Below are positions 54,224 through 64,000 of a stretch of DNA of 64,000 nucleotides, piece by piece. Below the pieces are notes generated by a model. That model saw only the letters and a program-made list of their open reading frames with translations. It did not search any database and had not been told where the DNA came from. Source of the DNA: Prostheceraeus crozeri (Eukaryota; Platyhelminthes; Polycladida; Euryleptidae); NCBI GenBank assembly GCA_907163375.1, contig CAJQUW010008996.1:191001-255000 (forward strand), written 5' to 3'. Position numbers and translations under genes: made by a program. How positions within the stretch are numbered: position 1 is the first letter of the stretch; every line of letters begins with the position of its first letter.

Positions 54224-55618
54224 TGTGTCGACTCAAAACATGTCAGCATACAGTGAGTATAGATAAAGTTTTGAACATAGTAGATATTAGCAAATGAGCT
54301 ATAAGAGTATTAGCAAAATGTCATGGATGATTCCGGATCCAATTTGTTCAGGTCAGGTTCGGGATGGCTTATAGTTCGAGTCGGGTTTCAAAATTTATGA
54401 AAATCGCCGCATATCTTTTAAGTTCGAAGTCAACGTTGCTACATGCAGATTTTAAAAGAATAAAATTGCTGAAACCTGTCAAATGTGCACAAGAAAGACG
54501 ACGGTCTCTATTGCAAGCTGTTTTATTAAGATAACTTCATAAAAGATGTAATAACAGCAGAGATACAGAGTAGGAGTCCTGTCAAATGACAAAACTCCGG
54601 ACTCCGGCCTATAACTAGAATACAAACAAATTATTTATCCTTGTGCATAGCTGTCACTGTCTTGAAGTCAATTTTCTCCGTCAAACAAAAGCACAGAGAC
54701 AGCAGTGCATCCAATGCTTGTAATAGTTGAAGGAATGAACAGTGATAGTGAAAAAATGATTGCCTTTTCTTTTCAGTCGGTGATTTATTAGAGAAGACAA
54801 TCCTTCCTAGTCTCGATTAAACCTACCACCAAGGGTCACATCAGAGACAAAAGTTAAATACTAGTTTGTTTGAGAACATTATCTCTTTACCTCATTACCC
54901 TAACGTCAATCGTATGTGATGGCTCCTCCATAGCACATATTAAAATGATGGATGGCCTACGACACAAGTTTCCGTGGAGTGCCTGTTCTCGGGCGTAAAG
55001 CTTCTAATAAGTGACCTATACGATCTTGACTAAAGGCTGATATGTTGTCGACGCCATCATTTTCTTAAGAGCGAATAATGGAATGCTGTAGTGACTTGTA
55101 TGAATACAAGATTTTCTTCATTGCTTTTCAAACTTAATCGCGTAACTGGCATCGATAACTGGCATCGCGTACCTTGTCGATGGTAAAATATTCACAAAGA
55201 GAAGTATCAAACTATCGATGCTTCCGATTCTGTGCAGAAACATTTCTGAAAAATTACATAGTAAGTAATGTACATACAGTATGATGCGGTAATGTATTTT
55301 ATATTCTGTCACAAGGGTGAAAAGCCGCTACATACCAGAACTACTTTGTGTGACAGCATAGATAATTGCTGGGATTTTAGACTTAAGTCAACATTACAAA
55401 AATGTATAAATGATGGATCCGCTTTATAATCAAAGTAGGTACATGTTTTTTAGGAAGAACAGGTTGTTGCTTATCTTTCATTTACTTAATTTCTGCTTCT
55501 TGCGTTCATTGCAATCAATAGTTTGAAACAATTCATTGCTTTTTCGAATAGATCTAAAGCCCTTTTGGAAAATGTTTGTTATTCTTCTATAATAACGTTT
55601 TGTTAATAATAACGTCTT
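54224..55618. other. Unassigned
   Basis: No gene or paired repeat seen. If the THAP exon belongs to a gene, its introns would lie here. Confidence 0.4.
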
Positions 55619-55762
55619 CTAAAGGCGAGCGATATAGTTCGGTAGAACGGAGATCCATCTGTTCAGTTCGTCTTCGTCTTTCGGGAATCGATAAACTGAT
55701 ACCTTGCTATCATCGGACGAATAATTTGTTCGGCAATTTGCCACACTGCACTTTCTAGGCAT
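55619..55762 (-). CDS. THAP zinc-finger exon (N-terminal)
   Basis: From ATG 55762: MPRKCSVANCRTNYSS, then VSVYRFPKDEDELNRWISVL, the start of a THAP domain with C-x4-C, the FP motif and the conserved Trp. The domain's later Cys-His pair is missing, so it must continue in another exon; the frame stops soon after the Trp, and no clear donor was found before the stop. THAP proteins bind DNA and occur both as host regulators and in P-type transposases. This is the only host-like coding piece in the window, and it may be a transposon relic. Confidence 0.62.
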   Translation of the reverse strand: MPRKCSVANCRTNYSSDDSKVSVYRFPKDEDELNRWISVLPNYIARL

Positions 55763-56239
55763 TCTTCCGGTAAGAGCAATAGACGGGAGTCGAGACGCTG
55801 CGGTTACACTTAACTGAGTGAACAAAGTAGCTCACTTTCACGTTTTCACACGCTTTTGTACCGCGTCATTGTCTACAGATACCGGCCTCCAACTCTGATC
55901 GCACGCACGCTCAGTTCTTCCTCCCGGTCGTCATATCTATTTTTAGTACTCCCTGCCGTAATCTTTACAAGGTACAACGACAAGGTCCTGAAAGCAGTGG
56001 CGCAGCGTGAGTTTCTTGCGCCCGGATGCGAGATACTCATTTGGCGCCCTCAGCCTCCGTGTTAACCATCTTTGAATCCTCAAATAAGGAGAATTAATCC
56101 GATTGACACCGCTCTTAATGCCCACAGCAGGGTTGTAACCGGTCAGGTTTTACTCGACCCAACCCAACCGGTAACCGGTGTGGAAAATCTCAACCCAACC
56201 GGCCGGTCGACCGGCAATTTTCTAATGACATGTTTTTTG

Positions 56240-56242
<3 letters not shown>

Positions 56243-56299
<57 letters not shown>
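56243..56299. repeat. AT dinucleotide microsatellite
   Basis: About 28 uninterrupted AT units within the inner hAT 3' flank. Confidence 0.97.
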
Positions 56300-56303
<4 letters not shown>

Positions 56304-56625
56304 ACATTTTTATTTACGGTACTATTTTTATTAGACATGTATATAGTTATGTATTGGTAATTATATTAGTAATATATTACGATTATATTATTATAACAAT
56401 CATCATTTCAGTTCATGAATTAAATATTAAAATGAAATAATTTAGAAAGTGGATCTGGCATTTACAGATACGTTACCAATGATTGTTTAATTTTTATCAT
56501 GTGAGATTTAGTATTGCAAAAACGTACGCTCATGTCAGACTGAGTTATAATTACAAAATTAATTCATAAGAATTCTATGAATCAATATGAAAACTGATTG
56601 GATATGCAAGTAACATTCACGTCAA

Positions 56626-58641
56626 CTACCAAAGACCATTAATATGAGCTTCTTTAAGCACAACTAAAGTTTCGACACTGCTTGCCGATAGTAAAGATCG
56701 ATCGGAGGAGGCTATCTTTCCGGCGATAGAAAAATGTCGCTCACTTTCTCCGCTTGATGCTTGGGCCACGAAAATCCGACGGCTTATCTGCGATAACAGT
56801 GGAAATGCATCCCGCTCTCGCTGCCAAAAAATCAATGGATTCCTTGAATCCGAAGTTATTCGCTCACTTTTAGTATAGCGCTGAAGCTCATACTTCACTT
56901 TGTCCGATATACATGTATTCCTGTGAATAGACTCATTATCTGATGTAGGCCTACTATTTCTCATCGAGGCGAAGGGGTCAATTTCGGTAGTGCTATTTTC
57001 AACGGTAATCCTTGGCCGTTTCTCTACTCTTTCTTCCTCTTGTCTTTGATTTTGTGAATCATTGATTGTGAAAACGTCTGCTGCTAGCACTTGAAGATTT
57101 GCCATTGAGTCCTTCAACAAGGTATCGCGATCTTTGAGTTCAGGAATAAAAGTCAATTGCCTGAAGCCTGGGTCAAAAACAGTTGCAAGAACATGTGTTG
57201 CCTTAATAGTCGTCCAGTATTTGGAATCAAGAGATTTCTTAATGTTCTTCTTCAGAGTCGATATAACAATTGAATCGGTGATAACAGCTGAACAAATTTT
57301 ATCTCTAACTAGATAGTATGAAGGTAGTACATTCTGCAAAGTCGGCGTATTACTGGATTCTAGAAAATCAAACACAGAATTATATTGAGAGAAATGATCA
57401 GCGATAGCTGTACACAAATCACATGAAATATTGCTCAGTCGATGAATTTGGCCAACAGAAGATAAAGATTCCTGAAGACAGGCATATGAGCGCGCAAGTG
57501 CAATATGAACTGAGTAGTATGATCGCCATGGCCTCGTACCACTCTAACGCTTGATTTTGATTGGGAATGACTCTTGAGAAATACCTGAACGATGTATGTA
57601 TGAAATAAGGTCGCGAACAGCTGAGTTAAAACAGCGAAAAGATTCGCACTCTGCTTCTGTCGAAGAAAATCCATCATGAAGCACAGTATTCAATCGATGA
57701 GCAAAACATGCAAGTCTCGGCTCATCGTGCAACGCTGCTACAATGTTTGCACCACAATCTGTAGTAATGAAAGTTTTTCCTTTTAGTAATCCAAATTCAT
57801 CAAAAATATCATGTAACTCTTTGGCGATATTTTCCCCGGTCTTTCGTTCATCCGGAAAAACTTTACATCTCAACATAGTATGTTTCAGGTTCCAACTATC
57901 ACTTATCCAGAAGGCAGTTAGATCGAGATAGTGTCGTCGGTTAACATCGCCTGTCCACAGATCAGTAGTACATGCTATTTCACCGCGTGCGATTGGTTCA
58001 TGTAATACAGCTTTTATATTTGATATGAAAGACTGAATTGAGTCGGTGCACACCTTCTTGATTGTATTTCTTCCATACCATATGTTTTCGATAGGTATCT
58101 TTCCGAATTCTGCACCGATTGCGATGCATTCGGTGGCCAGCTGTTTGAGACCTGGGTTTTCTACTGATCGATAACTGCTAGAGGAACTGACAACAAACAT
58201 AGCTTCAGCTCTCTTAAGACGCTCTTGAACATCTGATGTCATTCCACGCTTATTGAAAATATACCGCATCATACTACTTTGAGTTGGAGGCACTTTTTCA
58301 GTCAATCCACTGGATGATGACGTAGAATTTAGAGTTGATGACTTCTTTGGGCAGTTCGATACGTGTCTTGTAAGTGTGCTCAGACCAAAGTTCTTTCGAC
58401 GACCTTCACAGTCAGCCTTGCTATGAGTTCTGAAGCCACGATAACAGTGGTTACACGCGCACCATCCCAAAATATGTTCTGATTCATCTGTAGAAGTAGT
58501 TGTGCATATCAGTGACATACTCCTCCAGACTTCATGTGTGCTGCTGTGTTTCTTGAGAATCAGTTCCTTTTTCTTAAGCATTGACGTTATCATTTCTGAT
58601 GACAGCCTATCTGGGTCCATGTTGGCCATCGCCGTTGTCAT
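56626..58641 (-). pseudogene. hAT transposase, single frame with one TAG
   Basis: 671 codons in one frame from ATG 58641 to the stop at 56626, interrupted only by TAG at 57544-57546. A BED zinc finger (CACNHCYRGF ... LTRHVSNC) lies at about residues 58-96. The catalytic region shows IACTTDLWTGD (Asp), FITTDCGANIV (Asp) and CFAHRLN (C-x2-H). The C-terminal dimerisation domain shows NPLIFWQRERDAFPLLSQIS and ASSGESERHFSIAG (Glu), then LVVLKEAHIN. All catalytic residues are present. It performs cut and paste with 8-bp duplications. The stop either makes it a recent pseudogene or, less likely, is read through. Confidence 0.95.
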
Positions 58642-58659
58642 GAGTGGAACTCGTTTGTC

Positions 58660-59250
58660 CTAACTAAACACAACTTCATCTAACATTGATAATGAATGGT
58701 TTGTTGCTTAGCAGAGTATTAACCGGGATATCACGTGATCTTTATAAAATTTTATAAAATTATAAATTTATAAAATTTACAAATTTTTTATAAATTTATA
58801 AAATTTACAAATTTTTTTTAAGATATCTTTATACCAAAGCGAAGATAGAGAACAGAGGTAACTCGGAATGACGTCACTTGATTAGATGAATTGCCCAATC
58901 ATGTTGAGCTGACGAGATGTGAATGTCAAATGTGATATCAATAGTCTACTGTAGTCGGATTTCCACATTCACAGCAGCAGCCGTCTTGACTGATAGGATA
59001 ACAGAACAAGAGATTTCTCATACATTATTGTTTATCCGACCTCTGAATGATAACAAACACAACCTACAGGCCCCCTACCACCAATCATAATCATCGGAGT
59101 TATTAGTTGATGTCACAAGCATAACTAAATCGACTGACCACATCGATTTTAAGTTATCGGTCTATTTTCGATTTGTCATGTAACATAGTAGACCGATGTA
59201 GAAAATAAAAATACTCATAGAGCCTTCTAACCACAACTCAATTTTCATGA
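58660..59250. other. Inner hAT 5' flank
   Basis: Non-coding. A TTTATAAAATT-type AT repeat lies at 58741-58820; it may overlap the transposase promoter. Confidence 0.5.
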
Positions 59251-59473
59251 CCAGATCATGCGGAGGGATAATCATACATGTAAACTACCTTTGAACAAAT
59301 ATTCGCTTACTTTTAAAATTGTTCAATCATTTTTCAAGAATCTGAAAATTTGTTGGATGATCCTCGACCGGTTTTTCAACCGGTGCCGGTCGGCCGGTTG
59401 GCAAAACCTCAACCCAACCCAAACGGTAACCGGCGCCGGTCAACCGGCAACCGGTTACAACCCTGGCCCACAG

Positions 59474-60250
59474 TCAAATTGGACAATTAAAAGTAGAATT
59501 ATTAAACATTTAAAACAGCTCATATTTTGTTTAAGAACATTTGAATAAATATAAACTGGATGGTGATTTAATTTCAGTTGTCATGTATTTTTTATGTATT
59601 GTTTATTTTTTTTTGATTCCCTGACTATTCAAAATTACACTGATTAATGAATGGCTGCGAAGGCAAAAATACTCAAAGAAACATTTAATTTAAAATAACT
59701 TTTATTATTAATGCCTTACATTTTAGTTTTGTTTCGGTGTTTATGACTCTGTTAGTTTAACTCTTCGGGCCTCATTATCTAATATCAAAACCAATTTCAT
59801 TCTCTGAAAACCATTTAGACTAGGTCAGTCTAATCAAAAAATTATTTCATTGATTCAATAGAACATTCATTCTAATTATACCTGAATACAATATAGATTA
59901 CATTGATATTATTTTCTGACTCCGCATACGGCCCCTAATCTCAATTTCTCAACAAATACGTTGCTATGTGTTTCTCACATTTCATGAAAGCAGTCTATTT
60001 GTAAGCTTATGCTGCATTTACAGAATTGATGGATAATTTTAAAGATAATGAATCTTTGAGTGTGACATTCCACGATCACTCAGTCAGATCAGACTAAATT
60101 ATAAGAAGTCTTCGTCAAATTATGAATATAAGATGAAGTTGTCTTGTCAATGTGGCGCCCCCACAAAAGTCGAGTACAATATTTCTGATTTTGCTCCCCT
60201 CTTTACCTGCGCCCGGATGCGGCCGCATACATGCGCATCCCCCTTAGCTA
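59474..60250. other. Right part of the outer hAT
   Basis: AT-rich filler without a gene between the inner element and the outer end. Confidence 0.5.
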
Positions 60251-60266
60251 CGCCTCTGACTGAAAG

Positions 60267-60925
60267 CCGCCGTCATCTTCGAGTACATGACGTACTATGG
60301 ATTTGAATTTTCATTTCCTCTCTAGTTCACCATTAAAGCAGTGTGTCGGATTTGAATTCCTTAGAAATAAAAGCACAGAATAATCATAAAAAGCTACACA
60401 AGCGAAGTGAAACCAACTTACTTTGCATCAACGAGTTTCAACGAACTGTTCAACGATAAAAAGGCAGCTAAATGAGAAAAATATGAACGTAGATATCCTT
60501 CTTCGTACGTCGTTCAATGAAGTAATGATTCGCACTGATAGAAAAAGTGTAATTAACGTGTCTTCGTCCACGTTGAACAAATACTCATGCGCTAAAAAAT
60601 AGATTAAAATCTGGATCGAGAAAATAGCTTTGTGTCTTCAGACCTTATTATGGTAGACAGCACATTGGATTCCACGCTCAAGAAATGCAACTTGTCCAGA
60701 ATTAAAGAATGAATTAACTCTTAATCAACATTGCGAGCTGTTAGTGTACAAGAAACGATTGCAACAAATTAAGTTCGTAAAATCGTATATTACTACAATG
60801 TGAGAACGTGGTAACTTATGCAACTGTCTAAAATTCACCTGCACGTTCAAGGTGAACTTCAACATTGCATTGAAATCATACAGTGAAAAGAAATCTTCGA
60901 TTATCGATTGATCACTTATGTTTGT
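60267..60925. other. Unassigned
   Basis: No feature seen. Confidence 0.4.
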
Positions 60926-60933
60926 ATTTCTAG

Positions 60934-61713
60934 TAGGGCTGCGCGGTAGCCGGACGTGCTCGTACCGGTGCTTCTAAAACTGCCCTGAAGCACTTATTAG
61001 AGCATATGCAAAATATGTTTCGTGTTCTAGATTAACGATTGACAGTCAATTAGAGCTTCGAATTCTTAAAAGCAGGGTCTGAATTTTTCATAATACATGT
61101 CCATGTTTTCTACAGTTCAGTGCAAATTCGATAGAGCATTAGGAAAATTCAAATAGTGCTTAAGACTTTGAAACAGACTTAATAAGGACTTCTTTAATTA
61201 TGCCAATCCTTGCAGAGTGACTGTCATTACACTTAACCCGTGCGTCTCTTTAATAGTTCTAATGAAATTCTTTAAAGCTTTATGAAGACAGAAATCATAT
61301 AGCCTAGCCATGCAGCTAAAGCTGCCAGAGGCCGACGAAAGGTCGGGTTTCACTTCTTTGAAAATAACAAAGGGAGAATTTTTTTATTCCTTTTTCAAAA
61401 TATCTGAGCACCTAAGGAAATATAGATAGATTCGAAGCAATTTGTCGACAAATTACTGTTCAAAGTCAACATTACTCAAATTCTAGCGGTCTCTCTTTGA
61501 TGTGTTATGATGATAATTAAAGTTATGTGATAATTATGACTTGGGTTAATCATGCTTTGTGCTCAAAAGGAACAACTGAAAACAGATAAAATGAATAAAT
61601 TATGATTGAAAGTACACACAAAAATATCAATTTGATCAAAGTTCACACACTTCGGTACGCCGGTCCGAGAACCAGTGCAAGCAGAAAAACCGGTGCTCCG
61701 CGCACAGTCCTTA
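60934..61713. mobile_element. Non-autonomous hAT-like element (780 bp)
   Basis: TAGGGCTGCGCGG at the left and the complement of CCGCGCACAGTCCTTA at the right, with CCGGTGCT words inside both ends. ATTTCTAG (60926-60933) and TTTTCTAG (61714-61721) fit an 8-bp duplication with one change. No gene inside. Confidence 0.65.
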
Positions 61714-61721
61714 TTTTCTAG

Positions 61722-62182
61722 GAATATTTTAACTACTGATAAGATTTCCCATTGATTTCTATCATGATCAATTTTGTGAATGTCATGGCTATGCGAATAT
61801 GTTACTGTGAAGAGTGAAGTAAGTGAATTGATATTTAGAATAAATTTGTATAATTGGCAATGAATCTCTTCATCGGGAGATCATCGCCAGACATAGAAAC
61901 TGAACACATTTAAAGGTACAAATCTTGGACCTCGATGGAATCGTGCCGCACGATGTCAAGAAGAGTGCGGTTTCATTTTTATAATTTCCTAAAAGATTTT
62001 TCTTCACATTCCTATGTAATTTGTCTTCTAGATTACGAATATGATGGTTAAAAATCATCCATCGAGGGCTTTTTGAGAAAAAGTCATGAATTCGAATGCA
62101 GAATTTATTTAAAAATATTATCAATTAAAGTATTATTAACAGCTTTACATCAATGACCTTCATGTATTATTTAAATCATCTC
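61722..62182. other. Unassigned
   Basis: A minus-strand open stretch at 61870-62124 has no recognisable motif. Confidence 0.35.
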
Positions 62183-62184
62183 TA

Positions 62185-62869
62185 CACTGTAAACTGTAGA
62201 CAGCCAAAAATCAGACAAAATAACAGCCAAAATGATCAGACAATTGCAACAGACAGCATCAGACAATCAACAGCCAAAAGTGGTTGTTCAGCACAGACAA
62301 GATGAGAAAATTACCACACAAAATATCAGCTTGTCTATATTTCTAGAAATATTGACACTGGAACGATTTGACACTATCTATTTACAGTATATCTGGATCG
62401 CTGTCCAACTCACTCACACAAGCATTCTTAAATATGCAGATTATGAACTACTCTGATATCTTCTAAGATGTCTTTCGTTCTGTCGCTGTCAACTTTCGGG
62501 AAGTATAATAAATACCCTTGAAATTTAAAGAACATAGTAAAAACAGAATTAAAAGATGGCATCAATATGTCAAATATTCAGACCGGTTATTCCTATACAT
62601 TCAAGTATTTCAAAAGAACCCTACTTATTTAAACATTGGATATTCTTATAATCAAAAATTATCAAGGATGCCATCCAATTTTGATAAAAGTGTATATATT
62701 AGTCATAAGTAGTATGATATGCAGTAAACGTAATGATGCAAATTAGTGCGTGCGATGAGACAAAAATTGTCTGATAAGCAGGAAATTTATATGATAATAC
62801 GTAACATCAGCCAAAATACTGATTTGGCTGATAAATTGTCTGACAAGTGGCTGCTTACAGTTTACAGTG
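62185..62869. mobile_element. CACTG-type non-autonomous element (685 bp)
   Basis: TA lies on both sides (62183-62184, 62870-62871). Ends CACTGTAAACTGTAGACAGC and the complement of GCTTACAGTTTACAGTG. CAGCCAAA and TCAGACAA recur several times beneath both ends. No gene inside; open stretches at 62232-62456 and 62518-62712 run through the repeats. Confidence 0.82.
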
Positions 62870-62871
62870 TA

Positions 62872-64000
62872 AGTCTTAATAAATAAGTTCATGAAACACG
62901 AAAGCACCGTTTAAAAGGGGTAAAATCTAACCCAATGACATTAACGACGGCATAACTCCTTCAAATTATCTTACATTACAATATTCAGGCTCGTCTTTTT
63001 TCATAAACTGCTCATAAATAATTTTGAAAATATCTCTACATTTTCTACTGCATTTGGTTAAATACCAGGCTCTATTAAACTAAGAAAAAAATATAATCAT
63101 ACTTACAAAAAGGTTTTAAATCAAAAACAAAACTTCCAACATATTCTTCAAATGCCTTCCGTTGTAGGCTCATACAGCAGCCACAACTTTTCTGGTGAAG
63201 TCCGGATTAGCGGTGTCTTTCACCGTGACATTTTGTCAAATGGAATCAAAATTTGAATGCAATGTTTCACTCACCCGTTTTCTGTAAATCCCCAGTCCTA
63301 ATGCCTGGATATACATAATTTGGTCGCATGATTAAATATGCAATGGAGTTTGGGTGTAATTGAAAAATCTAGCAGTAAACTGTCATTGTTAAACTTGTCA
63401 ATATATTCGCAGAACTTCTCGTCGAAATCTTTATCAAAATATTCGGTAAAGTTACCGTAGTTCTACGTGATCCTAAACTTAAGAAAGCCGATGCGAAAGG
63501 CAAAATTTCGATGTTGTGCACACTATTGCCATTAAACGATCCTCCGTGGTGTTGTTCCTTTTTTTGTGGCATTGCTTCAGCAAACCACCGGTATAAGCAA
63601 CTTCCTGAGACACGTTTTCCACTGTGCTAAATGTCTTCGATGGATAATCCTTTAACCATCATTCGTAATATAGAGGTCAAATTACATAGAAATGTGAAGA
63701 AAAGTCATTAGGGAAATTTCAAAAATGCAACCGCACTCTCCATGACACCGTGGCCGGCAGTGTGACGAAGTTGCTTGCTGACAGTAATTCTGTAGTCTTC
63801 GCAAATTCTAGGTCGGCCGCTTGGTCTGATTAGTGCCACGATTGACGTAGCATAAGGTGAGAACGAGACTTTCTTGGGTGCCGTCAGCCATTAGGTTTTA
63901 TAAATTCTGCTCAACCAATCGGCGTATGCCCTAAGAAAGTGATCTGGCACTGAAGAAATTTGGATCATCGACGAAGTCGAGATTAACTGGATCCATCTTC
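62872..64000. other. Unassigned right edge
   Basis: A + strand frame is open from about 63379 to 63630 without an ATG (FIKIFGKVTVVLRDPKLKKA), preceded by an acceptor-like ATATTCGCAG near 63411. Not recognised; it could be an exon of a gene continuing to the right or chance. Confidence 0.3.

Larger units (their letters stand above)
56128..59465 (-). mobile_element. Inner hAT element, complete with perfect target duplication
   Basis: CAGGGTTGTAACCGG at 56128 matches the complement of CCGGTTACAACCCTG ending at 59465. GCCCACAG flanks both ends (56120-56127, 59466-59473). Both end regions carry many ACCGGT/CCGGTC words and CAACCCAACC. Confidence 0.97.
55995..60258. mobile_element. Outer hAT element, split by the inner hAT
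   Basis: CAGTGGCGCAGC at 55995 matches the complement of GCTACGCCTCTG ending at 60258. CCTGAAAG (55987-55994) and ACTGAAAG (60259-60266) are a near-perfect 8-bp target duplication. Matching GCGCCCGGATGCG words lie inside both ends. Without the inner element it is about 0.9 kb and has no gene. Confidence 0.82.

Noticed and set aside
56072..56440. 122-residue open frame with an Ile-Tyr run
   Set aside because: It is the AT microsatellite plus the end of the inner hAT.
3413..57546. Alternative genetic code with TAG/TAA read as an amino acid
   Set aside because: Stops are tempting in PolB, CMC, LINE and hAT frames, but most of the same genes also carry frame changes, and all affected genes are transposon-borne; ordinary decay explains them.

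Overview
The window is eukaryotic nuclear DNA from an animal, most likely a marine invertebrate or basal deuterostome (low confidence on the clade). The evidence is an AT-rich background, GT-AG splice signals, a THAP zinc-finger exon, and a dense mix of animal transposons: Penelope-like, CR1/L2-type LINE, hAT, piggyBac, CMC/EnSpm with a DUF4806 partner gene, IS630/Tc1, and a tyrosine-recombinase (Crypton-like) element. No complete host gene, tRNA, rRNA or CRISPR array is supported. Almost everything that can be named is mobile DNA, much of it nested and broken.

Region 1 (1-10.8 kb) is the most unusual. It is a virus-like element with a protein-primed family B DNA polymerase (Polinton/adintovirus type) on the + strand. 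Facing it on the - strand is a compact block of small genes: a TATA-binding-protein-like protein, a DEDDh exonuclease preceded by a zinc cluster, two 140-residue proteins that resemble the N-terminal domain of the polymerase itself, a second pair of paralogues of unknown function, and a small acidic protein. Several of these genes have TATA boxes just upstream, and the spacers hold arrays of ACAAAG and TGACTCA. No capsid, integrase, protease or packaging ATPase is visible. The element runs off the left edge and ends near two 262-bp repeats and a 4 x 49-bp minisatellite. The polymerase is frame-broken; the small genes are mostly open.

Region 2 (10.8-26.2 kb) is a stack of insertions. It starts with a GIY-YIG retroelement fragment and a hAT with a perfect 8-bp target duplication (11912-12796). 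Two inverted, nearly identical Penelope-like copies follow. The - strand copy is interrupted by a piggyBac (13970-16800), which itself carries a foldback element. The + strand copy is interrupted inside its reverse transcriptase by a 5.9-kb element with a TA target duplication (18696-24634), which in turn carries a hAT with hairpins.

Region 3 (26.2-42 kb) holds a decayed CMC/EnSpm transposase (28303-30300) and its DUF4806 partner gene. The inferred last intron of the partner gene has collected an IS630/Tc1 element (33168-35935), a piggyBac remnant and a LINE tail. An inverted-repeat element of unknown class lies at 39.8-41.85 kb.

Region 4 (42-48.3 kb) is bounded by two 300-bp inverted repeats. 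Between them lie a broken CR1/L2-type LINE and a tyrosine-recombinase element flanked by 19-bp palindromes that look like recombination sites.

Region 5 (48.3-64 kb) carries small non-autonomous elements (CACTG-type, hAT, piggyBac with only the transposase zinc tail, and a TCATGA-rich element), a THAP exon, and a pair of nested hATs. The inner hAT transposase is open except for one TAG. The rest is unassigned AT-rich DNA.
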